64,000 bases of DNA from Macellibacteroides fermentans (GTDB lineage Bacteria; Bacteroidota; Bacteroidia; Bacteroidales; Tannerellaceae), in contig NZ_JACCCY010000004.1 of the NCBI RefSeq assembly GCF_013409575.1, forward strand, positions 62,001 to 126,000. Direction: 5' to 3'. The notes under the pieces are model-generated. The model saw only the letters and a list, made by a program, of their open reading frames with translations. It ran no database searches and was not told the origin of the DNA. Made by a program: the position numbers and the translations under genes. How positions within the stretch are numbered: the first letter of the stretch is position 1; each line of letters begins with the position of its first letter. This document shows positions 53,973 to 62,968 of this stretch, in pieces.

Positions 53973-54758
53973 ATGTGGATGAATTTTGGCATAAAGGATC
54001 TCATTGATGTCTTACTGGTAGCCTTTTTCCTTTACCAGACCTACAAATTGATGAAGTCGTCCGGAACGTTAGGTATATTCAGTGGGGTGGTTTCATTTGT
54101 GGTAGTCTGGATTCTAATGTCTCAGATTCTTGAAATGCGTTTGATGGGAGCTATCCTGGATAAATTTATCAGCGTAGGTTTTGTTGTTTTAATCGTATTA
54201 TTTCAGGATGAGATCCGTCGCTTTCTGCTTGCATTGGGTTCTCACAAAGGCTGGAAGTTTCTGGCGAAGCTTTTTTCTACCCGTGAGGATGCCGGCGAAA
54301 AAGAGGGAAAGTACATTGCGCCGGTTGTTCTGTCTTGTATGAATATGGCAAGGAAAAAAACGGGAGCCCTTATTGTGGTCGAAAGAGATATGGATTTGGC
54401 TCTATATGAACATACTGGAGAAATGTTTAATGCCGATGTTAATGCCCGATTGATAGAAAATATTTTTTTTAAGAATAGTCCCCTTCATGATGGCGCGATG
54501 ATAATTTCGGATAATAAAATAAGGGCTGCCGGTTGTATTCTCCCGGTTGCTCAGAATGCCAATATTCCGAAAGAATTGGGGCTAAGACATCGCTCGGGAT
54601 TGGGAATGTCTATGGAAACAGATGCGATGGTGATTATTGTATCCGAAGAGCGCGGACGTATCTCCGTTGCACACTTAGGCAATCTTTGTGTAAATGTGTC
54701 AGCCGAAGAACTCCAACAGATACTTTCCGGCGAACGGGAGGTGACAAATTTCTGTTAA
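53973..54758 (+). CDS. cdaA: Diadenylate cyclase (c-di-AMP synthase), CdaA type
   Basis: A 261-residue membrane-bound cyclase that makes c-di-AMP from two ATP. Three N-terminal helices lie near residues 7-85. The DAC domain has the catalytic DGA in PLHDGAMIISD near 172 and RHRSG near 206. The ATG at 53973 is preferred, 4 nt after folP stops; the frame opens upstream by TTG. It likely sets osmotic/cell-wall signalling levels. No phosphodiesterase gene is nearby. Confidence 0.92.
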   Translation: MWMNFGIKDLIDVLLVAFFLYQTYKLMKSSGTLGIFSGVVSFVVVWILMSQILEMRLMGAILDKFISVGFVVLIVLFQDEIRRFLLALGSHKGWKFLAKLFSTREDAGEKEGKYIAPVVLSCMNMARKKTGALIVVERDMDLALYEHTGEMFNADVNARLIENIFFKNSPLHDGAMIISDNKIRAAGCILPVAQNANIPKELGLRHRSGLGMSMETDAMVIIVSEERGRISVAHLGNLCVNVSAEELQQILSGEREVTNFC

Positions 54759-54828
54759 TGTTTGTGAAAGTGCCAAGTTGAGGTGTAAATATCTTGCTTA
54801 TTTTGTAAACTCTATATTGCATTTTGCC

Positions 54829-54836
54829 TAATTTTG
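54829..54836 (+). promoter_or_regulatory. -7 promoter box of pta-ackA
   Basis: TAATTTTG matches TAnnTTTG, 47 nt before the pta start. A TTTTG lies about 23 nt upstream. Confidence 0.45.
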
Positions 54837-54883
54837 TAGTCGAAAACAGATAATTATCTTAAAATATATAAATATCTTCCGCT

Positions 54884-55900
54884 ATGGACTTATTGCAAGA
54901 CATTATTACACGCGCTAAAGCTAACAAACAACGTATTGTTCTTCCTGAAGGTACCGAAGAAAGAACGCTTCGTGCTGCCGACAAACTATTGGCAGACGGT
55001 GTGGCTTCTATTATTTTGATTGGAAATAAGACGGAAATCAGTCAACTGGCTGCTTCTTATGGATTGAAGAATATTGATCTTGCTACGATTGTAGATCCCC
55101 TGAATCATGAAAAGAAGGAGGCTTATGCCGATTTGCTTTTTCAGTTGAGACAAAAGAAGGGAATGACTCCCGAAAAGGCCGCTGTTTTAGTAGAGAATCC
55201 ATTGTATCTGGGTTGTCTGATGATTAAAGCAGGAGATGCGGATGGAGAAATTGCCGGAGCTCAAAATACAACAGGGGACGTGTTGAGACCTGCTTTGCAG
55301 ATTGTAAAGACTGCTCCGGGTATTAGCTGCGTTTCAGGAGCTTTCCTGATGTTTTTGAAAGATAAGTCCTATGGCGACAATGGTCTTTTGGTATTTGCAG
55401 ATTGTGCTGTAATGCCTAACCCAACTGCTGCCGAACTTGCACAGATTGCTGTGTCAACTGCACAGACAACCCGTGACATCGTTGGGGCGGATCCTAAAGT
55501 GGCAATGCTAAGTTTCTCAACGAAAGGAAGCGCATCTCACGAGATGGTTGATAAAGTTGTGGAAGCAACCCGCCTTGCAAAAGAGATGGCTCCCGATTTG
55601 AAAATTGACGGTGAGTTGCAGGCTGATGCAGCTATTGTGGATGTTGTTGCTGCTCAAAAAGCACCGGGAAGCGAGATTGCCGGCAAAGCCAACGTATTGG
55701 TTTTCCCTACGCTTGAAGTGGGAAATATTGCTTATAAGCTGGTTCAGCGTCTGGCTGGCGCACAGGCAGTGGGACCTATCCTCCAGGGAATTGCAGCCCC
55801 GGTAAACGACCTTAGCAGAGGTTGTTCTGTTGATGATATATATAAAATGGTTGCTATTGCTGCCAATCAGGCAATCGGGTTAAAAGCATCAGCGAAATAA
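54884..55900 (+). CDS. pta: Phosphate acetyltransferase
   Basis: A 338-residue enzyme that converts acetyl-CoA plus phosphate to acetyl phosphate, the first step of ATP generation from acetate production. Conserved segments are RIVLPEGTEERTLRAADKL near residue 18, GDADGEIAGAQNTTGDVLRP near 117 and VFPTLEVGNIAYKLVQR near 276. The short form lacks the N-terminal DRTGG part of E. coli Pta. It is 26 nt before ackA. Confidence 0.95.
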   Translation: MDLLQDIITRAKANKQRIVLPEGTEERTLRAADKLLADGVASIILIGNKTEISQLAASYGLKNIDLATIVDPLNHEKKEAYADLLFQLRQKKGMTPEKAAVLVENPLYLGCLMIKAGDADGEIAGAQNTTGDVLRPALQIVKTAPGISCVSGAFLMFLKDKSYGDNGLLVFADCAVMPNPTAAELAQIAVSTAQTTRDIVGADPKVAMLSFSTKGSASHEMVDKVVEATRLAKEMAPDLKIDGELQADAAIVDVVAAQKAPGSEIAGKANVLVFPTLEVGNIAYKLVQRLAGAQAVGPILQGIAAPVNDLSRGCSVDDIYKMVAIAANQAIGLKASAK

Positions 55901-55926
55901 GAAACTGAATAACAAAAATAAAGATC

Positions 55927-57129
55927 ATGATAATTTTAGTATTGAATTGCGGTAGCTCATCGGTAAAATACAAACTGTTTGATATGTCCAAACAGGAGGT
56001 GATGGCTCAGGGTGGTGTGGAAAAGCTTGGCTTACCTGGATCATTTCTGAAATTTACTTTGCCTAGCGGCGAAAAGGTAGTTTTAGAAAAAGAGTTGCCG
56101 GAGCACAATGTGGCAATCCAGTTTATTTTGAGTACACTTACAGACAATAAATATGGATGTCTCAAATCATTGAATGAAATCGATGCCGTTGGTCACCGTG
56201 TAGTTCATGGGGGCGAAAAGTTCAGCAGCAGTGTACGTATCACCAATGAGGTGATCGGTAAAGTTGTTGAATGTATTGATTTGGCTCCATTACATAACCC
56301 GCCCAACTTGAAAGGTATTCGTGCCATGGACGCAATTATACCGGGTATTCCCCAGGTAGCTGTTTTTGATACGGCTTTCCACCAGACTATGCCTGATTAT
56401 GCTTATATGTATGGTTTACCTTATTCTCTTTACAAGAAGTACGGTATCCGTCGTTACGGCTTCCATGGAACCAGTCACCGTTTTGTTTCTCAGCGTGCAT
56501 GTGATGTACTTGGTGTTCCTTATGAAAAACAGCGTATTATCACTGCTCACATCGGTAACGGGGGTTCAATTACTGCCATTAAAGATGGAAAGAGTATTGA
56601 TACTACCATGGGACTTACTCCGGTTGAAGGACTGTTGATGGGTACTCGTTGTGGTGACGTGGACGCTGGTGCTTTGTCTTTCATCATGGATAAAGAGGGG
56701 CTGAACGCTGCCGGATTGTCTGATCTGATTAACAAACAGAGTGGTGTGATGGGACTTTCAAGTATTTCGTCTGATATGCGTGAGATTGAAGCTGCGATTG
56801 AAGATGGCGACAAGAAAGCAATTTTGACCATGAATGTTTACAATTACCGCATCAAGAAGTATATCGGTGCCTATGCAGCCGCTTTGGGAGGTTTGGATCT
56901 CCTTATATTTACAGGCGGTGTAGGTGAAAACCAATGGTCTACACGTACGGCTGTTTGTCGCGACATGGAATTCATGGGCATCAAACTTGATGAGGCAAAG
57001 AACGACCATATGCGTGGACAAGAGATGATTATCAGTACGCCCGACAGTAAAGTGACCGTAATGGTTGTTCCAACTGATGAGGAGCTGACTATTGCAAAAG
57101 ATACACTTGAAATACTAAGCAAAGAGTAG
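55927..57129 (+). CDS. ackA: Acetate kinase
   Basis: A 400-residue acetate kinase that makes ATP and acetate from acetyl phosphate. Motifs: VLNCGSSSVKYKLF at the start, GHRVVHGGEKFS near 91, FDTAFHQTMP near 147, and HIGNGGSITAIKDG near 207, then the C-terminal FTGGVGENQWSTR near 327. The length is typical. With pta it forms the classical acetate fermentation pair, and a strong terminator follows. Confidence 0.96.
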   Translation: MIILVLNCGSSSVKYKLFDMSKQEVMAQGGVEKLGLPGSFLKFTLPSGEKVVLEKELPEHNVAIQFILSTLTDNKYGCLKSLNEIDAVGHRVVHGGEKFSSSVRITNEVIGKVVECIDLAPLHNPPNLKGIRAMDAIIPGIPQVAVFDTAFHQTMPDYAYMYGLPYSLYKKYGIRRYGFHGTSHRFVSQRACDVLGVPYEKQRIITAHIGNGGSITAIKDGKSIDTTMGLTPVEGLLMGTRCGDVDAGALSFIMDKEGLNAAGLSDLINKQSGVMGLSSISSDMREIEAAIEDGDKKAILTMNVYNYRIKKYIGAYAAALGGLDLLIFTGGVGENQWSTRTAVCRDMEFMGIKLDEAKNDHMRGQEMIISTPDSKVTVMVVPTDEELTIAKDTLEILSKE

Positions 57130-57144
57130 TACTTATTTATTATA

Positions 57145-57184
57145 AAAAAGAGGGTGAATCACATTTGAGATTCACCCTCTTTTT
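57145..57184. terminator. Bidirectional terminator after ackA
   Basis: AAAAAGAGGGTGAATC pairs with GATTCACCCTCTTTTT between the converging ackA and lpxH genes. Confidence 0.9.
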
Positions 57185-57263
57185 GTTTATAATATGCTGA
57201 ATAGTCCCTTGATAACCAGGTTTTATTACCTTTCGGCGATTCTTTTGGGTTTAATATTTAGCC

Positions 57264-58019
57264 TTATCCTTCAAACTGATCCAGGAACAACGTTGTTCCG
57301 TCCCATTCTATATACGAGAAAAACTGCATCCAGTCGCCTCCGATCAGCATACGTGAAGTATGGGTGAGTTGCAGGTCAAGCATAACATGCCGGTGACCGA
57401 AGATGAAGAAGTTTATATCCGGATGTGTCTGTAAATAGTCCTTCGAAAAGGCTACCAGGTATTCCGAAGCTTCTCCTTCGTACTTGTCTTCCCTGTCAAG
57501 ACCGCTTTTACGGCTGCTAAGGGACCATCCCATCGCAAATCCGAAACTCCATCTCGGATGAATACCTGCATATAACCACTGACAGAATTTGTTTCTGAAC
57601 AGGCTCCTGATAAAACGGAAAGCCAGGCTTCGGTTGTCCACCTCGTCTCCGTGAGCCAGGAAAAAGCGTTTACCCAGCAGGTCGACCGTTATCGGCTCCC
57701 GGTGTATAATGGCACCGATCTCCTTTTCAAGGTAATCAAACATCCAGATGTCGTGGTTGCCAATAAAGAAATGTATCTCGATTCCTTTGTCTGAGAGTTC
57801 GGCCAGCTTGCCAAGGAAGCGGACGTGTCCTTTAGGTACGACATATTTATATTCATACCAATAGTCGAACATATCTCCCAGCAGATAAAGTGCAGCTGCA
57901 TCCTCTTTGATGCTATCCAGCCACCTGACCAGCTTGTTCTCTATCGCCCGGGGATCTCTATGAAAACGGGCACCCAGATGAGCATCCGAGATAAAGTATA
58001 TTTTATTGCCTTTTCCCAT
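57264..58019 (-). CDS. lpxH: UDP-2,3-diacylglucosamine diphosphatase
   Basis: A 251-residue calcineurin-like phosphoesterase that releases UMP to make lipid X in lipid A synthesis. Metal motifs in order: SDAHLGA near residue 11, LGDMFDYWYEY near 46, GNHD near 86, LAHGDEVDN near 122 and FGHRHV near 212. It follows the DUF59 gene with a 10-nt gap. The enzyme acts on the cytosolic face of the inner membrane. Confidence 0.9.
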   Translation of the reverse strand: MGKGNKIYFISDAHLGARFHRDPRAIENKLVRWLDSIKEDAAALYLLGDMFDYWYEYKYVVPKGHVRFLGKLAELSDKGIEIHFFIGNHDIWMFDYLEKEIGAIIHREPITVDLLGKRFFLAHGDEVDNRSLAFRFIRSLFRNKFCQWLYAGIHPRWSFGFAMGWSLSSRKSGLDREDKYEGEASEYLVAFSKDYLQTHPDINFFIFGHRHVMLDLQLTHTSRMLIGGDWMQFFSYIEWDGTTLFLDQFEG

Positions 58020-58029
58020 TTATGAACGC

Positions 58030-58347
58030 TTAGAGGAATCCCAGTTCAAGTTTAGCCTCTTCAGACATCATATCCCTATGCCATTCGGGCTCAAAAACCA
58101 GGTTTATATCAACGCTTTTAACACCGTCTACACTCTCAACCTTCATTCGTACATCCTCTACGATGAAATCTACCGCCGGACAGTTGGGAGCTGTGAGGGT
58201 CATGTCAATGCGAACGTTCTTTTCATCATCGACATCTACTTTATATATTAATCCCAGGTCATATACATTTACAGGGATTTCAGGATCATATACTGTTTTA
58301 AGCATCGCTACGATAGCTTCTTCAGTTTGCAGAAATTCGTTATTCAT
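58030..58347 (-). CDS. MIP18/DUF59 protein (SUF-associated, SufT/PaaD-like)
   Basis: A 105-residue DUF59 protein, a small factor connected with iron-sulphur cluster maturation. DPEIPVNVYDLGLIYKVDV near residue 21 and MTLTAPNCPAVDFIVEDV near 50, with its conserved cysteine, match the SUF-linked members. No suf genes are near, so it stands with lpxH. It might be SufT-like; exact partner unknown. Confidence 0.9.
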   Translation of the reverse strand: MNNEFLQTEEAIVAMLKTVYDPEIPVNVYDLGLIYKVDVDDEKNVRIDMTLTAPNCPAVDFIVEDVRMKVESVDGVKSVDINLVFEPEWHRDMMSEEAKLELGFL

Positions 58348-58386
58348 AATGCTACTTTTTTATTAGTGCAAATATACATTAATTCT

Positions 58387-59109
58387 TCAAATTCTCTCAT
58401 CAGTCGGAATCAATCGCCCTTCATCAGCATAGCTATAATAACTTCCGTCGCATACAATTATATGGTCAAGAAGTGAGAGATCCATCAGTTTGGCAGATCT
58501 ATATAGTTTGTGTGTCAGACGGTCGTCGCTCTGACTGGGATGATAGTTGCCCGAGGGGTGGTTGTGACAAAGAATTATACCCGATGCCAGATTGCTAATG
58601 GCCGCTTTTAGCATTAATTGGATATCAGCTGTTGTCTCGCCTGTCCCTCCCTGGCTTATTTTTACTTTAACAATTACTTTGGCTGAACGGTTCATGAGTG
58701 CAATCCATAATTCTTCGTGCGGAAGATCGCAAAGATGCGGATGAAACAGCTGATAAGCATCGTTGCTACATCTGATTACCGATCTCTGTAGTATTTCGCT
58801 CACATTTCTGCGTTTCCCCAATTCCATGGCTGCACAGATGGTAACAGCCTTGGCCTGGCCAATTCCTTTGAATTCGCGCACCAGATCATTAACGGATAGT
58901 TTGGCAAGTGAGTTTAGATTGTTATCTGCATGTAACAGGATGCGTTGGGCTAATTGGACGGCACTTTCATTACTGTTCCCAGATCCGATCAGAATGGCAA
59001 GAAGTTCGGCATCTGTAAGAGATGATACTCCTTTCTGGAGCATTTTTTCACGTGGCCGGTCTTCGGTAGCCCACGATTTTATTGGAAGGTTGTTGGTTTT
59101 TTCAGACAT
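58387..59109 (-). CDS. radC: RadC-family JAB-domain protein
   Basis: A 240-residue protein with an N-terminal helix-hairpin-helix-like part (LSVNDLVREFKGIGQAKAV near 78) and a C-terminal JAB1/MPN metalloprotein domain with the HNHPSGNYHPSQSD motif near residue 182. Despite the name, a DNA-repair role is not supported for the family. It follows efp with a terminator between, so it is likely transcribed separately. Confidence 0.9.
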   Translation of the reverse strand: MSEKTNNLPIKSWATEDRPREKMLQKGVSSLTDAELLAILIGSGNSNESAVQLAQRILLHADNNLNSLAKLSVNDLVREFKGIGQAKAVTICAAMELGKRRNVSEILQRSVIRCSNDAYQLFHPHLCDLPHEELWIALMNRSAKVIVKVKISQGGTGETTADIQLMLKAAISNLASGIILCHNHPSGNYHPSQSDDRLTHKLYRSAKLMDLSLLDHIIVCDGSYYSYADEGRLIPTDERI

Positions 59110-59133
59110 AGTTGATGGTTTTGTGAAAAAAGA

Positions 59134-59165
59134 AAAGCATAGATGTAATTACACATCTATGCTTT
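59134..59165 (-). terminator. Terminator of efp
   Basis: AAAGCATAGATGT pairs with ACATCTATGCTTT, followed on the minus strand by TCTTTTTTC. Confidence 0.9.
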
Positions 59166-59184
59166 AGTTATATTAGTTTATTCC

Positions 59185-59748
59185 TTAGCGAACACGACCG
59201 AGGTATGAACCGTCGCGTGTGTCGATTTCAATAAATTCACCTTCTGTGATAAACAAAGGAACACGAACTTCTGCACCTGTTTCCACAGTAGCAGGTTTCA
59301 ATGTGTTGGTTGCAGTGTCTCCTTTAATTCCGGGTTCGGTGTAAGTAACCTGAAGTGTTACCTTTACCGGAAGTTCGCAGGTAAGAACTGTTTCAGTGGC
59401 AGCGTGAACCATTGCTTCTACGGTATCTCCCTCTTTCAGGAACTGAACACCATCGATTGTTTCTCCAGGAATGGAGATTTGTTCGAATGTTTCAGGGTGC
59501 ATAAAATTGTAACCCATTTCGTCCTTGTAAAGGAACTGATAAGGGCGACGCTCGATACGAACCTCTTCAACCTTAACTCCTGAATTCCATGTTTTATCTA
59601 AAATGCGACCTGTTGTAACATTTTTTAGTTTGGTTCTTACGAAAGCGGGACCTTTACCTGGTTTTACATGTAAGAATTCAACGATGAAATAGTATGTTCC
59701 ATCAATATCAAGGCACATGCCATTTCTGAAATCTGCTGTAGTAGCCAT
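59185..59748 (-). CDS. efp: Translation elongation factor P
   Basis: A 187-residue EF-P that relieves stalling at polyproline codons. The loop that carries the modified residue is [13 protein letters not shown] near 31-43, with the lysine at the tip near 34 (KPGKG). The three-domain OB layout and the closing [12 protein letters not shown] are standard. No EpmA/EpmB or other modification gene lies nearby. It is a single-gene unit with its own promoter and terminator. Confidence 0.96.
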   Translation of the reverse strand: MATTADFRNGMCLDIDGTYYFIVEFLHVKPGKGPAFVRTKLKNVTTGRILDKTWNSGVKVEEVRIERRPYQFLYKDEMGYNFMHPETFEQISIPGETIDGVQFLKEGDTVEAMVHAATETVLTCELPVKVTLQVTYTEPGIKGDTATNTLKPATVETGAEVRVPLFITEGEFIEIDTRDGSYLGRVR

Positions 59749-59791
59749 AAATATTTTATATAATTAGTTTAATAGTTTATCGAACAGACCG

Positions 59792-59822
59792 CAAAAGTAG
59801 AATTTTTCATTCAATAAAGCAA
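59792..59822 (-). promoter_or_regulatory. Promoter of efp
   Basis: TACTTTTG (59792-59799, minus) with a TTG (59820-59822) 20 nt upstream. Confidence 0.65.
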
Positions 59823-59875
59823 TATTTGTATTCCTTTTCTGAATAAAATAGGTTGCAAATCAATAAAGTAGGGTA

Positions 59876-60574
59876 TCAAAAGAGGGTTAGGAAAGCTTGT
59901 ACCAGAGGTACGAGAATGGCTGTCATGATTCCCATAATACCAATTGCCAATCCGCTGATTGCTCCTTCAATGGCTCCAATCTGTATAGCTACGGATGTTC
60001 CGATGCCGTGAGCAGAGGCTCCAAGGGCTAATCCCTTGGCAATCCGGTTTTCGACACCTAATTTTTTTAGGATGAAAGGACCGGCCATACTACCGAATAT
60101 TCCAACGGCTACAACTATCACTGCTGTAAGCGATGGGATTCCGCCTGTTTTTTCTGCTATTTCGATGGCGATTGGCGTTGTGACAGATTTAGGCTGGATG
60201 GATGCAATCAGTATGTCGCTGGCTCCCATTGCCTTACATATAAGGATGACGCTGATTATCCCTGTCAGCGACCCAACGAATAGGGAGGTAAGGATTGATA
60301 CGACATTCCCTTTCAGATTTTTCATCTGTTCATAAAGGACATAACCTAAAGCTACAACAGTAGGCCCGAGCATGAAATTAATGATCCTGCTTCCCTCCCG
60401 AAAGGTCTCATAAGAGATGCCTGTAATTTGCAAAACCGCGATTATCACCAAAATAGATGTTAGGAGCGGATGAAGCAGACCTATTTTTGTCTTTCTGTAA
60501 AGTATCGTCGATGCAACATAGGTTCCAACTACCAGCGTAAGAATAAAAACTTCCGATTCGAGCAGGTTATTCAT
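59876..60574 (-). CDS. lrgB: LrgB/YohK-family membrane protein
   Basis: A 232-residue membrane protein of the LrgB/CidB family with about six helices. Conserved segments are LGPTVVALGYVLYEQ near 68, QPKSVTTPIAIEIA near 127 and ASAHGIGTSVAIQIG near 186. LrgA/LrgB pairs affect murein hydrolase release in staphylococci; in other bacteria they are also linked to pyruvate or glycolate export. It overlaps the lrgA-like gene by 8 nt. Confidence 0.9.
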   Translation of the reverse strand: MNNLLESEVFILTLVVGTYVASTILYRKTKIGLLHPLLTSILVIIAVLQITGISYETFREGSRIINFMLGPTVVALGYVLYEQMKNLKGNVVSILTSLFVGSLTGIISVILICKAMGASDILIASIQPKSVTTPIAIEIAEKTGGIPSLTAVIVVAVGIFGSMAGPFILKKLGVENRIAKGLALGASAHGIGTSVAIQIGAIEGAISGLAIGIMGIMTAILVPLVQAFLTLF

Positions 60575-60917
60575 CTTCTTTTATCTCCTTTCCCATTTTT
60601 TGTTGAACAATTCCTACCGTTGCAATAACAAGAACAGTACTTACAACGCATGCCGTTACGATGACAACCCAGTATTCGGAGATGATGCCCAACGCATTCA
60701 TCAAACCCACTCCGGCGGGGAGGAAAAATATACCCATGTTTTGGGTGAGAAATGTAGATATCTTTTTTACTTTAAGCGGTTTCACCCACCCAGCTACAAG
60801 AGCGAGGAAGAGTAATATCATGCCGATAACGCTGCCTGGAATAAAACCTCCAAGGAAATGACTGACAAATTCCCCAGCAAAGAAAAAGAAGAGAATATAA
60901 AAAACTTCTATAAGCAT
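60567..60917 (-). CDS. lrgA: CidA/LrgA-family holin-like protein
   Basis: A 116-residue protein with four helices, the small partner of LrgB. FLGGFIPGSVIGMILLFLAL near residue 21 and FLTQNMGIFFLPAGVGLMNA near 56 are typical CidA/LrgA features. The two genes form a unit in which lrgA leads. The region upstream (60918-61195) has the rimP promoter on the opposite strand and nothing else that I recognise. Confidence 0.9.
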   Translation of the reverse strand: MLIEVFYILFFFFAGEFVSHFLGGFIPGSVIGMILLFLALVAGWVKPLKVKKISTFLTQNMGIFFLPAGVGLMNALGIISEYWVVIVTACVVSTVLVIATVGIVQQKMGKEIKEDE

Positions 60918-61104
60918 AAGCCTCTTTATTAAGTCGTTGCAAATATAACAATATTAAATCAATTTATGTTGTAAAACATGTTTATAGGCGCTAATAATTG
61001 TTTATTGTTCACTAGAGGAAGAAAAAACAAAACGCTGATTTTATATTTATTTAATGAATTTTAATACACCAGCAGCCTATATAGCAATAAAAAGGCATAT
61101 TTTT

Positions 61105-61135
61105 TTTGCAAACAGGCTGATAATTTGTATATTTG
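61105..61135 (+). promoter_or_regulatory. Strong promoter of rimP-nusA-infB
   Basis: TTTG (61105-61108), 19 nt, then TATATTTG (61128-61135): a textbook Bacteroidetes promoter. Transcription should begin near 61140. Confidence 0.8.
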
Positions 61136-61155
61136 CAAGCGATAAAGAGAAGATG

Positions 61156-61183
61156 AGGAGGGGGCGGGTAGCCCCCTTCTTTT
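61156..61183 (+). terminator. GC-rich hairpin in the rimP-nusA-infB leader (possible attenuator)
   Basis: AGGGGGC pairs with GCCCCCT around a 5-nt loop and is followed by TCTTTTG. It begins only about 15-20 nt after the expected transcription start, so every transcript should contain it. Confidence 0.6.
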
Positions 61184-61195
61184 GTTCTTAACCAT

Positions 61196-61669
61196 ATGTA
61201 TATGATAGAAAAAAGTAAGATTACCCAGTTAGCGGAAGATTATCTGGCTTCCTCAGCCAATTATCTGGTTGATGTTGTGATTAAACCAGGAAACTTGATT
61301 GTCGTCGAGATTGATAATGACGATGCAGTGTGTATAGATGATTGTGTGGCTTTGAGCCGTTATCTGGAAGACAATCTGGACCGTGAAGCCGAAGACTTCG
61401 AACTGGAGGTTGGTTCAGCAGGCGTAACTTCTCCTTTTAAAGTTCTTCGTCAGTATCTTAAGAATGTGGGGAACGAGGTAGAAGTCTTGTTGAAAAACGG
61501 GATAAAACTTACTGGTTTGCTAAAATCGGCTGATGAGAAAGGTATAGTTATTTCCATTGAAAAACAGGTGAAGCCGGAAGGCGCAAAACGGAAAGTTACT
61601 GTTCAGGAAGATGTGATTTATACTTTTGATGAAATAAAAAATACAAAATACTTAATACGATTCAAGTAA
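61196..61669 (+). CDS. rimP: Ribosome maturation factor RimP
   Basis: A 157-residue factor for 30S subunit maturation. LVDVVIKPGNLIVVEID near residue 23 and the ELEVGSAGVTSPFKVLRQY segment near 75 match RimP, with a C-terminal SH3-like part. The start could be ATG 61196 or 61202. It begins the conserved rimP-nusA-infB operon, 9 nt before nusA. Confidence 0.9.
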   Translation: MYMIEKSKITQLAEDYLASSANYLVDVVIKPGNLIVVEIDNDDAVCIDDCVALSRYLEDNLDREAEDFELEVGSAGVTSPFKVLRQYLKNVGNEVEVLLKNGIKLTGLLKSADEKGIVISIEKQVKPEGAKRKVTVQEDVIYTFDEIKNTKYLIRFK

Positions 61670-61678
61670 AATAAGATT

Positions 61679-62944
61679 ATGGCCAAGAAAGAGGAAACAA
61701 TCAGCATGATTGATACATTAGCAGAATTCAAGGATTTAAAAAATATCGATAAAGACACCATGATCAGCGTTTTGGAGGATTCTTTCCGGAACGTGATTGC
61801 AAAGATGTTCGGAACGGACGAAAACTTTGACGTTATTATCAATCCTGAGAAAGGCGACTTTGAAATCTGGAGAAACCGGACGGTTGTGGCTGATGATGAG
61901 TTGGAAAACCCAACGTTGCAGATTACACAGACAGAGGCCCGGAAAATTGATGCCGACTGTGAAGTTGGAGAAGAGGTTACTGATGAGGTACACTTCGCTG
62001 ATTTCGGTCGCAGAGCTATTTTGAATCTTCGTCAAACGCTGGCATCTAAGATTCTTGAATTACAGAAAGATAGTTTGTTTGCAAAATATAAAGATAAAAT
62101 CGGTCAGATTGTATCTGCAGATGTATATCAGGTTTGGAAAAAAGAAATTTTACTGCTTGATGACGACGGTAACGAATTGTTGTTGCCTAAGACAGAACAG
62201 ATTCCTTCCGACTTTTATCGTAAAGGAGAGACAGTACGTGCTGTAGTGTTACGGGTTGATAATTTAAACAACAATCCTAAAATTATTCTTTCGAGAACAG
62301 CTCCTGTTTTTCTGGAAAGATTGTTTGAATTGGAAGTGCCTGAAATAAACGACGGACTTATCACAATAAAGAGAATTGCCCGCATACCGGGAGAAAGAGC
62401 AAAAGTGGCTGTAGAGTCTTATGATGACCGTATCGACCCTGTTGGTGCCTGTGTAGGGATGAAGGGGTCGCGTATTCATGGAATTGTACGCGAGCTTCGC
62501 AATGAGAATATTGATGTGATAAACTTTACGTCTAACGTGTCCTTGTTTATTCAACGTGCACTGAGTCCTGCTAAAATATCTTCAATCCGAGTAAGCGAGG
62601 ATGATAAAAAAGCGGAAGTTTACCTTCGTCCGGAAGAGGTTTCATTGGCCATTGGTAAAGGTGGTCTGAATATCAAGCTGGCATGTATGCTTACAGAATA
62701 CACAATTGATGTGTTCCGCGACATAGAGGGTGCAGACGAAGAAGATATTTACCTGGATGAGTTCTCTGATGAAATCGATAGCTGGATTATCGATGCACTT
62801 AAGAACATTGGTTGCTATACTGCCAAGAACGTGTTGGCTATGAGCCGTGCAGAATTGATCGAACGTGCGGATTTGGAAGAAACAACAGTAGATGAGATAC
62901 TGGCGGTTCTGTCTGCAGAGTTTGAAGATCAGGATAATGAATAA
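61679..62944 (+). CDS. nusA: Transcription termination/antitermination factor NusA
   Basis: A 421-residue RNA polymerase factor with the N-terminal polymerase-binding part, an S1 domain near 130-200, and KH domains near 205-345 (VGACVGMKGSRIHGIVREL near 256; RPEEVSLAIGKGGLNIKLA near 318). There are no additional acidic repeats like those of E. coli NusA. It controls pausing and termination, so it could also act on the hairpin in its own leader. Confidence 0.95.
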   Translation: MAKKEETISMIDTLAEFKDLKNIDKDTMISVLEDSFRNVIAKMFGTDENFDVIINPEKGDFEIWRNRTVVADDELENPTLQITQTEARKIDADCEVGEEVTDEVHFADFGRRAILNLRQTLASKILELQKDSLFAKYKDKIGQIVSADVYQVWKKEILLLDDDGNELLLPKTEQIPSDFYRKGETVRAVVLRVDNLNNNPKIILSRTAPVFLERLFELEVPEINDGLITIKRIARIPGERAKVAVESYDDRIDPVGACVGMKGSRIHGIVRELRNENIDVINFTSNVSLFIQRALSPAKISSIRVSEDDKKAEVYLRPEEVSLAIGKGGLNIKLACMLTEYTIDVFRDIEGADEEDIYLDEFSDEIDSWIIDALKNIGCYTAKNVLAMSRAELIERADLEETTVDEILAVLSAEFEDQDNE

Positions 62945-62968
62945 ATAAGTATTACGACAAAGTTAGAT

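Noticed and set aside
59876-60917. Prophage lysis cassette
   Set aside because: The genes are LrgA/LrgB-type membrane proteins with no phage genes around.
60918-61104. Additional gene or RNA between lrgA and rimP
   Set aside because: The region is AT-rich, lacks an ORF and shows no recognisable RNA fold apart from the rimP promoter.
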